The notes under the pieces were generated by a model that saw only the letters and a list, made by a program, of their open reading frames with translations, was not told the DNA's origin and made no database searches. A DNA stretch of 43,843 nucleotides from RGIG7450 sp045577655 (GTDB lineage: Bacteria > Bacillota > Clostridia > RUG12999): assembly GCA_045577655.1 (NCBI GenBank), contig JAZNIU010000045.1, forward strand, positions 1 through 43,843. The letters are read 5' to 3'. Below are positions 15,777 to 23,408 of this stretch, in pieces. Within the stretch, counting starts at the first letter, position 1. Each line of letters starts with the position of its first letter. A program made the position numbers and the translations under genes.

Positions 15777-16316
15777 CTATTTCTTTGTTTTTACCGTTGT
15801 TGCAAGAAGAAGTGTTACTGCAGTAGTAATCACAAACTCTCCCAGCATATATCCGCCGTTGTAGAGCAGAGAATAGAGCCACACTGACTGTCCTTCGGGA
15901 GCAAAGCTTGCCCAGATTAGAATTCCCGAAGCAAAATGGCAGACAAATCTCATTGCCGTTACCAGTGCTGCGCCAACCGTGCTTCCCAGACGGAAATCTT
16001 TGAATTTGCGGGCAATCGGTCCTGCAAGAGAAAGTACGCCGAACGCCGCAATATAGTCTAAAAAGATAACTGCCACATAGCTTAAAAATGTTTTTGCGGG
16101 CGGTGCATAAAAGCCCAGAATAAGCTGGAGCAGTGCGTATACCATACTCTGCCAGAAAGAAGATTTAAAATCTGTTGTCAAGGAGAAAAATATGATGGGG
16201 ACCATACTCGCAGCCGTAACCGACCCGCCATATGGCATGTCAAAGAGTTTTATAACGGACAGAATGGTTGCAAGAGCTGCCATTATTCCGCCCATAGTTA
16301 TTGTTTTTGTTTTCAT
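15777..16316 (-). CDS. thiT: Energy-coupled thiamine transporter, S component ThiT
   Basis: ThiT is the substrate-binding membrane subunit of an ECF transporter that takes up thiamine using a shared EcfAA'T module encoded elsewhere. The 179-aa protein has six hydrophobic segments. The N-terminal GGIMAALATILSVIKLFDMPYGGSV matches in outline the family motif ending MPxGGSVT, followed by ASMVPI. The late NGGYMLGEF is also typical of the family. AAAGGAATG precedes the ATG. A TPP riboswitch and terminator in the leader independently support thiamine as the substrate. No other thiamine genes are nearby. Confidence 0.94.
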   Translation of the reverse strand: MKTKTITMGGIMAALATILSVIKLFDMPYGGSVTAASMVPIIFFSLTTDFKSSFWQSMVYALLQLILGFYAPPAKTFLSYVAVIFLDYIAAFGVLSLAGPIARKFKDFRLGSTVGAALVTAMRFVCHFASGILIWASFAPEGQSVWLYSLLYNGGYMLGEFVITTAVTLLLATTVKTKK

Positions 16317-16344
16317 TTTGCTACATTCCTTTCTAAAAAAACAA

Positions 16345-16367
16345 ACCCCGCCGAATAACGACGGGGT
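16345..16367 (-). terminator. Riboswitch-controlled terminator in the thiT leader
   Basis: On the minus strand ACCCCGTCG and CGGCGGGGT arms close a TTATT-like loop and are followed by TTGTTTTTTT. It lies between the aptamer and thiT. The arm ACCCCG could instead pair with CGGGGT at the start of the aptamer, which is a plausible antiterminator. Confidence 0.85.
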
Positions 16368-16385
16368 AGTTCTCGAGCTCTATTT

Positions 16386-16460
16386 TCCCTACGCCGGCAT
16401 TATCCGTATCAGGTTTGCGGGTTGAACTTTCGTTCTCTCAGCCTTTTCAAGCACCCCGAT
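16386..16460 (-). promoter_or_regulatory. TPP riboswitch (thi box) controlling thiT
   Basis: On the minus strand the conserved thi-box elements occur in order: GGGGTGC, GGCTGAGA, AACCC, ACCTGATACGGATAATGCC, and GGCGTAGGGA. These bind thiamine pyrophosphate. High TPP is expected to favour the downstream terminator and reduce thiT expression. The outer P1 helix looks very short here. Confidence 0.96.
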
Positions 16461-16477
16461 TTTGTTTTTCTTCCATA

Positions 16478-16506
16478 ATTATACTCTTCTCTTCTGCTCT
16501 TGTCAA
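16478..16506 (-). promoter_or_regulatory. Consensus promoter of the thiT riboswitch unit
   Basis: On the minus strand TTGACA (16501-16506), a 17-base spacer and TATAAT (16478-16483) are both perfect and lie just upstream of the aptamer. Confidence 0.85.
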
Positions 16507-16572
16507 CAGGTTTTTTAATGTTTCCTGCTTTATTTCTGTGCATTTTTGCTACTAAAGCAATTTTTGTCCTAT

Positions 16573-16590
16573 ACCCCTATATATAGGGGT
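16573..16590. repeat. Perfect 18-bp palindrome, possible operator
   Basis: ACCCCTATATATAGGGGT is a perfect inverted repeat between the divergent thiT and NlpC/P60 promoters. It is followed by GGGGTGTTTTTT. The C-tract/G-tract arms recall operators of CsoR-type regulators, but the spacing differs. It could be an operator or a weak hairpin. Confidence 0.5.
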
Positions 16591-16648
16591 GTCGGGGTGT
16601 TTTTTCCCTGTTTTAACTTCATATTTTCTGTTTTTAGTGGCTGTAAAT

Positions 16649-16677
16649 TTGACTTTTCGGTTGTTTTCTGGTATAAT
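16649..16677 (+). promoter_or_regulatory. Promoter of the SH3b-NlpC/P60 gene
   Basis: TTGACT (16649-16654), a 17-base spacer and TATAAT (16672-16677) lie 33 bases before the ATG at 16711. Confidence 0.8.
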
Positions 16678-16710
16678 ACATATATGCATTGTCACAAAGG
16701 AGGCGATAAA

Positions 16711-17565
16711 ATGCATCAGATTAAAAAGACTGTCGCCGTTGTTGCTGCTTGCTTTTTAACTTTTTCTACTGCTTGTTTTGCAGCACAAGGCACCGTTACT
16801 GCTGACGCTCTTAATATCCGCTCAAATCCCACTACCGACAGTACAGTTTTATCAAAAGTAGACCGTGGACAAATTCTTGATATACAGGGAAAAGAAAATT
16901 CTTTCTACCGCATTTCTTTTAATGGCGGAACAGCGTATGCGTCAACAGACTATGTTTCTGTTAACGTAAATCTTCTGGGAACAGTTACGGCAGCAGGTTT
17001 AAATGTCCGTTCCTCCCCCAGCACAAGCTCTGCTGTTGCGACAACACTTTCCCGCGGCGATGAGGTTAAAATCACCGGCAGCTCGGGAAGCTGGTATGAA
17101 ATTCTCTACAAAGGCGATTTCTTCTTTGTACATAAAAATTATGTTGTTATAAGAAGTTATACCGACGCTTCCTCAAGGGATGGCTCGGGTTTTTCAAGAG
17201 ACGGGTCAAAGGTTGTTGAGCTTTCCAAAAACTATATAGGAACACCCTATGTTCACGGAGGAAGTTCTCCTTCCGGGTTTGACTGTTCCGGGTTTACAAG
17301 CTATATTTATTCAAAATTTGGCGTTGACCTTCCCAGAACAGCCGCATCTCAGGCAGCTATGGGTACACCTGTTTCAAGAGACGATCTTTGCGCAGGCGAC
17401 CTGGTGTTCTTCAACACCTACGGCGGAATTTCCCATGTTGGTATTTACATCGGCGGCGGCGATTTTATTCACGCTACCGTTCCGGGTGATATTGTAAGAA
17501 TTTCAAATCTTGGCGCAGCTTATTATTCTGCAAGATATGTCACCGCAAGAAGAATTATAAAATAA
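16711..17565 (+). CDS. Secreted cell-wall hydrolase with two SH3b domains and NlpC/P60
   Basis: This 284-aa protein has a signal peptide (cleavage near ACFA-AQG, residues 21-26) and two bacterial SH3 domains (about 26-84 and 90-147), each with the LNIRSNP or LNVRSSP motif that binds peptidoglycan peptides. A C-terminal NlpC/P60 cysteine peptidase domain follows (about 165-284). The catalytic residues are Cys192 (GFDCSGFTSYIY), His242 (GGISHVGIYIG) and probably His254 (DFIHA). Such enzymes cut gamma-D-Glu-diamino-acid links in stem peptides. AAAGGAGGCG precedes the ATG; the longer upstream frame crosses the promoter and is rejected. It is a single-gene unit ended by a strong hairpin. Confidence 0.94.
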   Translation: MHQIKKTVAVVAACFLTFSTACFAAQGTVTADALNIRSNPTTDSTVLSKVDRGQILDIQGKENSFYRISFNGGTAYASTDYVSVNVNLLGTVTAAGLNVRSSPSTSSAVATTLSRGDEVKITGSSGSWYEILYKGDFFFVHKNYVVIRSYTDASSRDGSGFSRDGSKVVELSKNYIGTPYVHGGSSPSGFDCSGFTSYIYSKFGVDLPRTAASQAAMGTPVSRDDLCAGDLVFFNTYGGISHVGIYIGGGDFIHATVPGDIVRISNLGAAYYSARYVTARRIIK

Positions 17566-17572
17566 CCACCGA

Positions 17573-17599
17573 AAAGTGAGGCTTTGCCTCACTTTTTTT
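17573..17599 (+). terminator. Terminator after the NlpC/P60 gene
   Basis: A 10-bp stem, AAAGTGAGGC/GCCTCACTTT, with a 3-base loop runs into TTTT. It lies 8 bases beyond the stop and only about 16 bases before rsmD, so rsmD probably depends on readthrough or an unseen promoter. Confidence 0.82.
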
Positions 17600-17614
17600 G
17601 AAAGGATTTTTGTT

Positions 17615-18157
17615 ATGCGTATTATTTCAGGCAGCGCAGGAGGACTTTTGCTTAAAACTCTTTCCGGACTTGACACCCGTCCCACCTCTGACAAAGTAAA
17701 AGGTGCAATTTTCAGCATTTTGGCTGAAAAAACAATCGGCAGCCGCGTTTTTGATTTGTTTTCGGGCAGCGGAAGTCTTGGGCTTGAAGCGTTAAGCCGC
17801 GGAGCCGAAAGCGCCATTCTTGTTGACGCCTCGCGGGAAGCGATGGAAATTATAAAGAAAAATATTGCCTTCACCCGTCTTCCCGCACAGGCTTTTTGCT
17901 GCGATGCTAAAAAATTTCTTCTTTCCTGCAGGGAAAAGGCAGATTTAATTTTTATGGACCCGCCCTATTTTTCCACTCTTTCGGAAGATTGTATGAAAAT
18001 AATTGGCGAAAAGCAGCTGCTTTCGGACTCGGGCATTATTGTGGTTGAAAAGGACGCCAAAGAGGATTTTTCTGAAAACCTGTTTGGTTTTAAACTTGCA
18101 GACCGCCGCATTTACGGCAGAACTGCAGTGTGTTTTTTTGTTAAAGAAAAAAAATAA
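17615..18157 (+). CDS. rsmD: 16S rRNA (guanine966-N2)-methyltransferase RsmD
   Basis: RsmD methylates G966 of 16S rRNA in the 30S head, using S-adenosylmethionine. The 180-aa protein has the N-terminal MRIISGSAGG, RPTSDKVKGAIFSIL, the SAM-binding loop FDLFSGSGSLGLEALSRGA (about 47-65), and the catalytic MDPPYF motif (about residue 112). GAAAGGAT precedes the chosen ATG. The longer frame starts inside the upstream terminator and is rejected. It lies upstream of coaD, a common Firmicute pairing, although coaD has its own promoter here. Confidence 0.95.
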   Translation: MRIISGSAGGLLLKTLSGLDTRPTSDKVKGAIFSILAEKTIGSRVFDLFSGSGSLGLEALSRGAESAILVDASREAMEIIKKNIAFTRLPAQAFCCDAKKFLLSCREKADLIFMDPPYFSTLSEDCMKIIGEKQLLSDSGIIVVEKDAKEDFSENLFGFKLADRRIYGRTAVCFFVKEKK

Positions 18158-18176
18158 AATTTTTTTCGGTAAACAC

Positions 18177-18205
18177 TTGATTATTTTATTAAAATAGTAT
18201 ATAAT
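18177..18205 (+). promoter_or_regulatory. Promoter of coaD
   Basis: TTGATT (18177-18182), a 17-base spacer and TATAAT (18200-18205) lie 44 bases before the coaD start. Confidence 0.68.
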
Positions 18206-18249
18206 TATCTTACTAGTATGTTAATGCTGTGGAAGGGCTTTGATATTTT

Positions 18250-18729
18250 ATGAAAATCGCAGTGTATCCCGGCAGTTTTGATCCGGTTACAAACGGTCAC
18301 CTTGATATTATCCGCAGAGCGTCGAAAATTTTTGACAAGGTGGTTGTTGCCGTTTTTGTCAACCAGTCCAAAAAAACTGTCTTTTCACCCGAAGAGCGCA
18401 AAGAAATGCTTCGGATGGTTACAAAGGATATTGAAAATGTTGAAATTGATTTTTCAGATGAGCTTCTGGTTCATTATATGAAAAAACTTGGCATAAACAC
18501 CATTATAAAAGGCCTTCGTATGATATCTGACTTTGAGTATGAATTTCAGATGGCGCTTGCCAACCACGAACAAAATCCCGAAGTGGAAACGCTGTTTATG
18601 ATGACAGCTTCTGAATATTCTCATTTAAGCTCGTCTCTTGTCAGAGAACTGGCTTCTTACGGCGGAGATCTTGCCCCGCTCGTTCCCCTCTGTTGCATTG
18701 AAACTATTAAAAATAAATTTTCTAAATAA
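18250..18729 (+). CDS. coaD: Phosphopantetheine adenylyltransferase
   Basis: CoaD converts 4'-phosphopantetheine and ATP to dephospho-CoA, the penultimate step of coenzyme A synthesis. The 159-aa protein has the nucleotidyltransferase signature GSFDPVTNGH at residues 8-17, GLRMISDFEYEFQMALAN in the middle and SEYSHLSSSLVRELA near residue 125. These are the standard CoaD elements, and the length is normal. The ATG is preceded by GGAAGGG at slightly long spacing. It precedes a coiled-coil gene by 20 bases, and the two probably form one unit. Confidence 0.97.
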   Translation: MKIAVYPGSFDPVTNGHLDIIRRASKIFDKVVVAVFVNQSKKTVFSPEERKEMLRMVTKDIENVEIDFSDELLVHYMKKLGINTIIKGLRMISDFEYEFQMALANHEQNPEVETLFMMTASEYSHLSSSLVRELASYGGDLAPLVPLCCIETIKNKFSK

Positions 18730-18749
18730 ATATAACGGGAGGAAAAATC

Positions 18750-19184
18750 ATGGAAGTTTTACAAATAATAGATGAACTTGAGGACCTTGTCGAAAAAAGT
18801 TTCGGCCTTTTCGGCTATGCGGTTACTAACAAAGAGGAGCTTCTTGCGATGGCAGATGAAGTCCGCCTTAAACTGCCTGAAGAATTAAAACAGGCACGCT
18901 GGGTAAAAGAAGAACGTCAGAGAATTATCAGTGAAGCGCAGAGCGAAGCTGAAAAAATTATCAAAGATGCTCAGGATAAAGTTATTGCTATGATTGATGA
19001 GCACGAAATAACCAAATCGGCTAAAGAAAAATCCGAGATGATTCTTGCAGAAGCAAGAAGACAGGAAGCAGAAATGCAGCGCAACGCTGTTTTATATGCT
19101 GATAGTATTATGGAAAAGGTTGACAAAACAACTTCTGCTGCTCTGGAAGAAATCCGTGAAAGCAGACGCCAGCTTAAAAAGTAA
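18750..19184 (+). CDS. Coiled-coil protein (ATP-synthase-b/DivIVA-like), function unknown
   Basis: This 144-aa soluble protein begins with a short conserved-looking region (MEVLQIIDELEDLVEKS) and then consists almost wholly of charged heptad-like helix from about residue 50 to the end (ERQRIISEAQSEAEKII and similar). The pattern is shared by ATP synthase subunit b and DivIVA-type proteins, so automatic labels such as 'ATPase' would be misleading. No nucleotide-binding motif is present. GGGAGG precedes the ATG. It follows coaD by 20 bases and ends at a hairpin terminator. A scaffolding role at the membrane or division site is possible but is not shown by the sequence. Confidence 0.82.
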   Translation: MEVLQIIDELEDLVEKSFGLFGYAVTNKEELLAMADEVRLKLPEELKQARWVKEERQRIISEAQSEAEKIIKDAQDKVIAMIDEHEITKSAKEKSEMILAEARRQEAEMQRNAVLYADSIMEKVDKTTSAALEEIRESRRQLKK

Positions 19185-19195
19185 TTTTTTTACAT

Positions 19196-19238
19196 AAGGG
19201 TTTTTACTTGCTGATATATGTGGGTAAAACCCTTTTTA
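19196..19238 (+). terminator. Terminator after the coaD / coiled-coil unit
   Basis: AAGGGTTTT and AAAACCCTT form a stem around a loop of about 20 bases, followed by TTTATTTTC. It lies between the coiled-coil gene and gltA. Confidence 0.65.
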
Positions 19239-19259
19239 TTTTCTTCTAAGGAGTCTTTT

Positions 19260-20603
19260 ATGGAAAACGAAAAAATATCCGCCTTTCTCGATATGGCAAG
19301 CTCTTCTTACCGTATCGAATCCAAACTGTTTGATAACTACAAAGTAAAACGCGGTCTTCGAAATGCCGACGGGACCGGCGTTCTTGCGGGACTTACCTCC
19401 ATCGGTGAGGTTAAAGGTTATCTTCTTGACGACCAGGAAAAAGTTTCAATAGACGGTAAACTGCTTTACAGAGGCGTTGACCTTTCGGAACTTATTTCCA
19501 GCGCCCTTGCCGAAAAGCGTCCCAGTTTTGAAGAAGCGGCTTTCCTGCTTCTTCTGGGAAAACTTCCAAACGAAAAAGAGCTTACTTCTTTTTCAAAGCT
19601 TCTGGGCGATGCCCGCACCCTTCCTTTCGGGTTTAACGAAGATATTATCATGCGTACCCCCTGTGAAGACATTATGAACAAGCTTTCAAGAAGTGTTCTT
19701 TCTCTTTATTCCTACGACCCGCTTCCTGAAGACCAGAGCGTTTTAAATCTTTTGCGCCAGTCTATTGAGCTTATTTCCATGATAGGCACCATGGCGGCGT
19801 ATGCCTACCAGTCAAAACGTCATTACTACGACCACGAAAGTCTTTACATACACACTCCCAAACCGGAATATTCTACTGCAGAAAACATTCTGCACCTGAT
19901 TTATCCGGACAGTACGTTCACCCGCGAAGAAGCCGAGCTTTTAGACGTTATGCTCACAATCCACGCCGAGCATGGCGGCGGTAATAACTCTGCCTTTGTC
20001 TGCCGTGTTGTTTCCTCTTCCGGAACAGACACCTATTCGGCAATTTCGTCGGCTATCTGTTCGCTCAAAGGTCCCCGTCACGGCGGTGCCAACAAAGCGG
20101 TACTTGATATGATGACTGAAATTAAACAGAACGTTAAAAACTGGGAAAGTGAAGGCGAAGTTGCCGACTATCTCAAGAAAATTGTTAACAAAAAAGCGGG
20201 CAATGGTTCAGGGCTTATTTACGGTATGGGCCATGCGGTTTATACCCGGTCTGACCCCCGTGCAAAGATTTTAAAAGCAAAAGCGGAAGAAATGGCAAAG
20301 TCCAAAGGATTCACCGACGAATTTAACCTTTACAGTCTGGTTGAACGTGTTTCGCCGCCCATTTTGTGCGAAAAACTTGGCGTAACCCGCGATTTCTGTG
20401 CCAATGTTGATATGTATTCGGGCTTTGTTTATCAGATGCTCAGAATTCCGCCCGAGCTTTATACTCCGCTCTTTGCCGTAGCTCGTATTGTGGGCTGGTG
20501 CGCACACAGAATAGAGGAAGTTACAACAAACGGAAAAATCATCCGTCCGGCCTACAAAAGTCTCTGTCACCGCACAGAATATCTCCCTATGGACCAGAGA
20601 TAA
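19260..20603 (+). CDS. gltA: Citrate synthase, clostridial type
   Basis: Citrate synthase condenses acetyl-CoA and oxaloacetate, supplying carbon for 2-oxoglutarate and glutamate in anaerobes with an incomplete TCA cycle. The 447-aa protein has the conserved histidine regions TIHAEHGGGNNSAF, KGPRHGGANKAV and GMGHAVYTRSDPRA, and RIVGWCAHRIEE near the end with the Arg residues for citrate. AAGGAG precedes the chosen ATG; the ORF is open 14 codons upstream into a terminator region. No clear promoter was seen between that terminator and the start. A strong terminator follows, separating it from dnaA. The Re-type synthase is a different family, so this is the Si-type fold. Confidence 0.94.
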   Translation: MENEKISAFLDMASSSYRIESKLFDNYKVKRGLRNADGTGVLAGLTSIGEVKGYLLDDQEKVSIDGKLLYRGVDLSELISSALAEKRPSFEEAAFLLLLGKLPNEKELTSFSKLLGDARTLPFGFNEDIIMRTPCEDIMNKLSRSVLSLYSYDPLPEDQSVLNLLRQSIELISMIGTMAAYAYQSKRHYYDHESLYIHTPKPEYSTAENILHLIYPDSTFTREEAELLDVMLTIHAEHGGGNNSAFVCRVVSSSGTDTYSAISSAICSLKGPRHGGANKAVLDMMTEIKQNVKNWESEGEVADYLKKIVNKKAGNGSGLIYGMGHAVYTRSDPRAKILKAKAEEMAKSKGFTDEFNLYSLVERVSPPILCEKLGVTRDFCANVDMYSGFVYQMLRIPPELYTPLFAVARIVGWCAHRIEEVTTNGKIIRPAYKSLCHRTEYLPMDQR

Positions 20604-20626
20604 TTATATATTATATATTTATACCG

Positions 20627-20665
20627 AAAGATATTATTTTCTTTAGAAAATAATATCTTTTTTTT
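20627..20665 (+). terminator. Terminator between gltA and dnaA
   Basis: A 15-bp A+T-rich stem, AAAGATATTATTTTC/GAAAATAATATCTTT, with a TTTA loop is followed by a T-run. It lies just upstream of the dnaA promoter. Confidence 0.8.
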
Positions 20666-20676
20666 GCAAAAATCTG

Positions 20677-20705
20677 TTGAAAATTTTAAAATTTTATGTT
20701 ATAAT
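20677..20705 (+). promoter_or_regulatory. Promoter of dnaA, overlapping a DnaA-box-like site
   Basis: TTGAAA (20677-20682), a 17-base spacer and TATAAT (20700-20705) lie 66 bases before the dnaA start. TGTTGAAAA (20675-20683) is the reverse complement of TTTTCAACA, a possible weak DnaA box over the -35, which would allow autorepression. Confidence 0.72.
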
Positions 20706-20771
20706 ATTATGGGATTTACTATTAACAGAATTTACATATATTCTTATTATTTTTTGTGTGGTGATTTACAT

Positions 20772-22082
20772 ATGAATACAGCAAGTTTATACTGGGAAAA
20801 AGCTCTTGAAAATCTTAAAGAAAACCTCACCTGGGTGTCTTATAACACCTGGATAAGCCCGCTTGAACCTTTTGATTTTACCGACGGGGTTTTCACCCTT
20901 GCAACAGATAACACAATTCTGCAGGACACTGTCAAAAAAAGATATTGCACAGTTATTTCCTCCTGCCTTTCTTCTCTTATTGGCCAGGATGTTGCGGTAA
21001 ATATTATTCTTGCCGAACAAAAGGCAGAGTTTGTTCCTTCAAAGCCGGCAGATACAAGGCCACGGTCAAACTCAATCGGTCTCAGCACAAAATATACTTT
21101 TGACAATTTCGTTGTAGGTCCGTCAAATAAATTTGCTCACGCTGCTTCTCTTGCGGTTGCGGAAACTCCGGCAAAATCCTACAACCCGCTTTTCTTGTAC
21201 GGGTCTTCCGGTCTTGGAAAAACTCATCTTCTTCACGCAATCGGCAACTATATTTCCCAGCTCAATCCGCAGCTTAAGGTTATGTATGTTTCATCCGAGT
21301 TTTTCACAAACGACCTTATAAACTCCATCAGAGAAGGTAAAAACGAAGAATTTCGCAACAGATACCGCCAGATTGACGTTCTTTTAATAGACGACATTCA
21401 GTTTATCGGCGGAAAGGCTGCAACGCAGGAAGAATTCTTCTATACATTCGACTATCTGCACCAGGCAGACAAACAGATTATTATTTCAAGCGATCGTCCG
21501 CCAAAACAGCTCACAACACTTGAGGACAGGCTGGTTTCCCGTTTTGAATGGGGTCTTATCTGTGATATTCAGGCGCCTGACTATGAAACGCGATTTGCGA
21601 TACTCAAGAAAAAACTTCAGAACTTGCCTCTTGATGTTCCTTCTGATGTTCTTGACTATATCGCAAGCAATATTGACACAAACGTCCGCGAGCTTGAAGG
21701 GGCGCTCAACAGAATTACTGCCTACTCTCAGCTGGGAAATTCCACAATAAATATGGACCTTGCGAAAAATGTTCTCGGCGACGAAACTCCACGGACATAT
21801 ACGGTGGACAAAATAAAAACCTATGTTTGCGACTTTTTTGATATTCCTCTTGAAGATTTGATGTCTAATAAGAGAACGAAAGAAGTTGTTTATGCACGCC
21901 AGCTTGCAATGTATATCTGCAGAAATCTGCTTGATTTGTCTACTCCTCAGGTTGGAGAGTCTTTTAACCGTGACCACACAACAGCTATTCATGCAATAAA
22001 GAAAATAAACGAATCAATCAGGCTTAACAACAATGTTCAAAATGACTACAACGATATTATAAACAACATAAAAAATAATTAA
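20772..22082 (+). CDS. dnaA: Chromosomal replication initiator DnaA
   Basis: DnaA binds oriC, opens the duplex and loads helicase. The 436-aa protein has domain I (about 1-85), a short linker, the AAA+ domain with Walker A GSSGLGKT (144-151) and Walker B LLIDDIQF (204-211), SRFEWGL (256-262) as sensor region, and domain IV with the box-binding signature VGESFNRDHTTAIHA (394-408). The signature has FN before RDHTT where B. subtilis and E. coli have FGG, so one residue is missing in that loop. The start MNTASLYWEKA was chosen over an upstream frame running through the promoter; GGTGAT precedes it. The origin follows directly. Confidence 0.98.
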   Translation: MNTASLYWEKALENLKENLTWVSYNTWISPLEPFDFTDGVFTLATDNTILQDTVKKRYCTVISSCLSSLIGQDVAVNIILAEQKAEFVPSKPADTRPRSNSIGLSTKYTFDNFVVGPSNKFAHAASLAVAETPAKSYNPLFLYGSSGLGKTHLLHAIGNYISQLNPQLKVMYVSSEFFTNDLINSIREGKNEEFRNRYRQIDVLLIDDIQFIGGKAATQEEFFYTFDYLHQADKQIIISSDRPPKQLTTLEDRLVSRFEWGLICDIQAPDYETRFAILKKKLQNLPLDVPSDVLDYIASNIDTNVRELEGALNRITAYSQLGNSTINMDLAKNVLGDETPRTYTVDKIKTYVCDFFDIPLEDLMSNKRTKEVVYARQLAMYICRNLLDLSTPQVGESFNRDHTTAIHAIKKINESIRLNNNVQNDYNDIINNIKNN

Positions 22083-22299
22083 CATTATCAACAGGAAAAG
22101 CTGTTAATTGTTGATATGATAACCTGTTAATAACAAGAAATGCACTTTTGTTATATACACTATCAACAAAAAACGTGTGACTTGTCAACAGGTAAAAGAG
22201 AAAAATTTCCCTTATATTTTCTTTGAATTTTATACTTTTTAACACTTTCAACAACCCCTACTACTATTACTAATTCTTTTTTATATACAGGAGGACGAT
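22083..22299 (+). other. oriC: Chromosomal replication origin oriC (dnaA-dnaN intergenic)
   Basis: The 217-base gap holds a cluster of DnaA-box-like sites: TTATCAACA (22085-22093, plus), ATATCAACA (22109-22117, minus), TTATTAACA (22125-22133, minus), CTATCAACA (22160-22168, plus), TTGTCAACA (22182-22190, plus), TTTTTAACA (22236-22244) and CTTTCAACA (22245-22253). Most end in CAACA rather than the usual CCACA. An A+T-rich stretch follows (22200-22240), and an unwinding element lies just before dnaN. Position between dnaA and dnaN, next to gyrBA and parAB, agrees with a Firmicute origin. Box strengths and the exact unwinding point are inferred. Confidence 0.9.
22236..22287 (+). other. Basal unwinding element: DnaA boxes, C-tract, DnaA-trios, A+T run
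   Basis: Two adjacent box-like sites (22236-22253) are followed by a short C-tract (22255-22258), five triplets CTA-CTA-CTA-TTA-CTA (22258-22272) and ATTCTTTTTTATATA. On the complementary strand these triplets are the 5'-TAG/TAA DnaA-trio repeats described in B. subtilis, where DnaA is guided onto single-stranded DNA. Order and spacing match that element closely. Confidence 0.82.
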
Positions 22300-23400
22300 A
22301 TGAAATTTTCTTGTTCTAACACTGATATGTTAAATGCAATCTCTGCAGCAGGAAAGGCTTCTGCAACAAATTCTTCTTTTCCAATTTTGGAAACTCTTTT
22401 AATAGAGGCGGAAGACAACGTTAAAATCACAGGCAGCAATAATGAAATAACAATAGAATATGTTTTTGATGCCAATGTTTTTTCAAAAGGAAGTATTGCT
22501 GTTGATTCCCGTATGTTCTGCGAAATTATCCGCAGAATGCCCGAAGGAATTATAACTGTTGATGTTCAGCCGGACAATAATGTCAACATCAGATGCGGCG
22601 AACTTGATTTTAATATTATGGGTATTGACGGCAGCGAGTTTCCTAAAATTCCCGAAATGAGCTACAGCGATGAAATTATCCTTGATTCAGAAAATTTGAT
22701 GTCTGTTATAAAGAAAACTTCTTTTGCGGTTGCTCTTTCTGATATAAACCCTATTCTTACCGGAATTAAACTGGAAATTTCAGGAAACAATATGATGGGG
22801 GTTGCTGTGGACGGTTACCGTCTTGCTATAAAAAACACTCCTGTTGAAATTTACAACGATATAAGCTTTGTTGTACCGGGAAAAGCACTTTCCGACCTTT
22901 CAAAAATTATATCACCACTTGACAGAAAAATAAGCATTTCTCTTGCAGAAAAAAATGTTTTGTTTGCTTTTGGCAGCTGCAGATTTTTCTCCCGTCTTTT
23001 AGACGGTGAATTTATAAACTATAAAAATGTTATACCCAAAGAATGTCTTTACACTGCAAAAATTGAAGTTAAAGAGCTTATAAAAAGTATAGACAGAGCT
23101 GCTCTTTTAGCTGAAGCAGGCGGAATTATAAACCCTGTTAAAATTTCTTACGATTATAACAACGTAACTGTTACTTGTGACACTGCAAAAGGTCATCTTA
23201 AAGAAATTATTCCGGCAGAAGCTACCGGCAGCGAAACTTTTGAGGTTGGCTATAACTGTAAGTTTATGCTTGACGCTTTAAAAGCAGTTGACGACGAGTA
23301 TGTTATTATTGAACTTAACGGAAATATAACACCGACAGTTATAAAACCCGAGCAGGGAGACGAATTTTTATATATTGTTCTTCCTGTCCGCATCAGATAG
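22300..23400 (+). CDS. dnaN: DNA polymerase III sliding clamp (beta subunit)
   Basis: DnaN is the dimeric ring that tethers polymerases and other clamp-binding proteins to DNA. The 366-aa protein has normal length and the three repeated clamp domains. It begins MKFSCSNTDMLNAISAAGKA, carries FPILETLLIEA and VAVDGYRLAI in their expected positions, and ends with the typical YIVLPVRIR. AGGAGG precedes the ATG. It starts only 13 bases after the origin's A+T-rich run, so its ribosome-binding site abuts the unwinding element. rlbA follows after 8 bases, forming the dnaN-rlbA-recF-remB-gyrB unit. Confidence 0.97.
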   Translation: MKFSCSNTDMLNAISAAGKASATNSSFPILETLLIEAEDNVKITGSNNEITIEYVFDANVFSKGSIAVDSRMFCEIIRRMPEGIITVDVQPDNNVNIRCGELDFNIMGIDGSEFPKIPEMSYSDEIILDSENLMSVIKKTSFAVALSDINPILTGIKLEISGNNMMGVAVDGYRLAIKNTPVEIYNDISFVVPGKALSDLSKIISPLDRKISISLAEKNVLFAFGSCRFFSRLLDGEFINYKNVIPKECLYTAKIEVKELIKSIDRAALLAEAGGIINPVKISYDYNNVTVTCDTAKGHLKEIIPAEATGSETFEVGYNCKFMLDALKAVDDEYVIIELNGNITPTVIKPEQGDEFLYIVLPVRIR

Positions 23401-23408
23401 GAGCCAAA

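Noticed and set aside
21486..21992. Minus-strand frame of 168 codons inside dnaA
   Set aside because: It is a shadow of dnaA with no start signal and no recognisable product.
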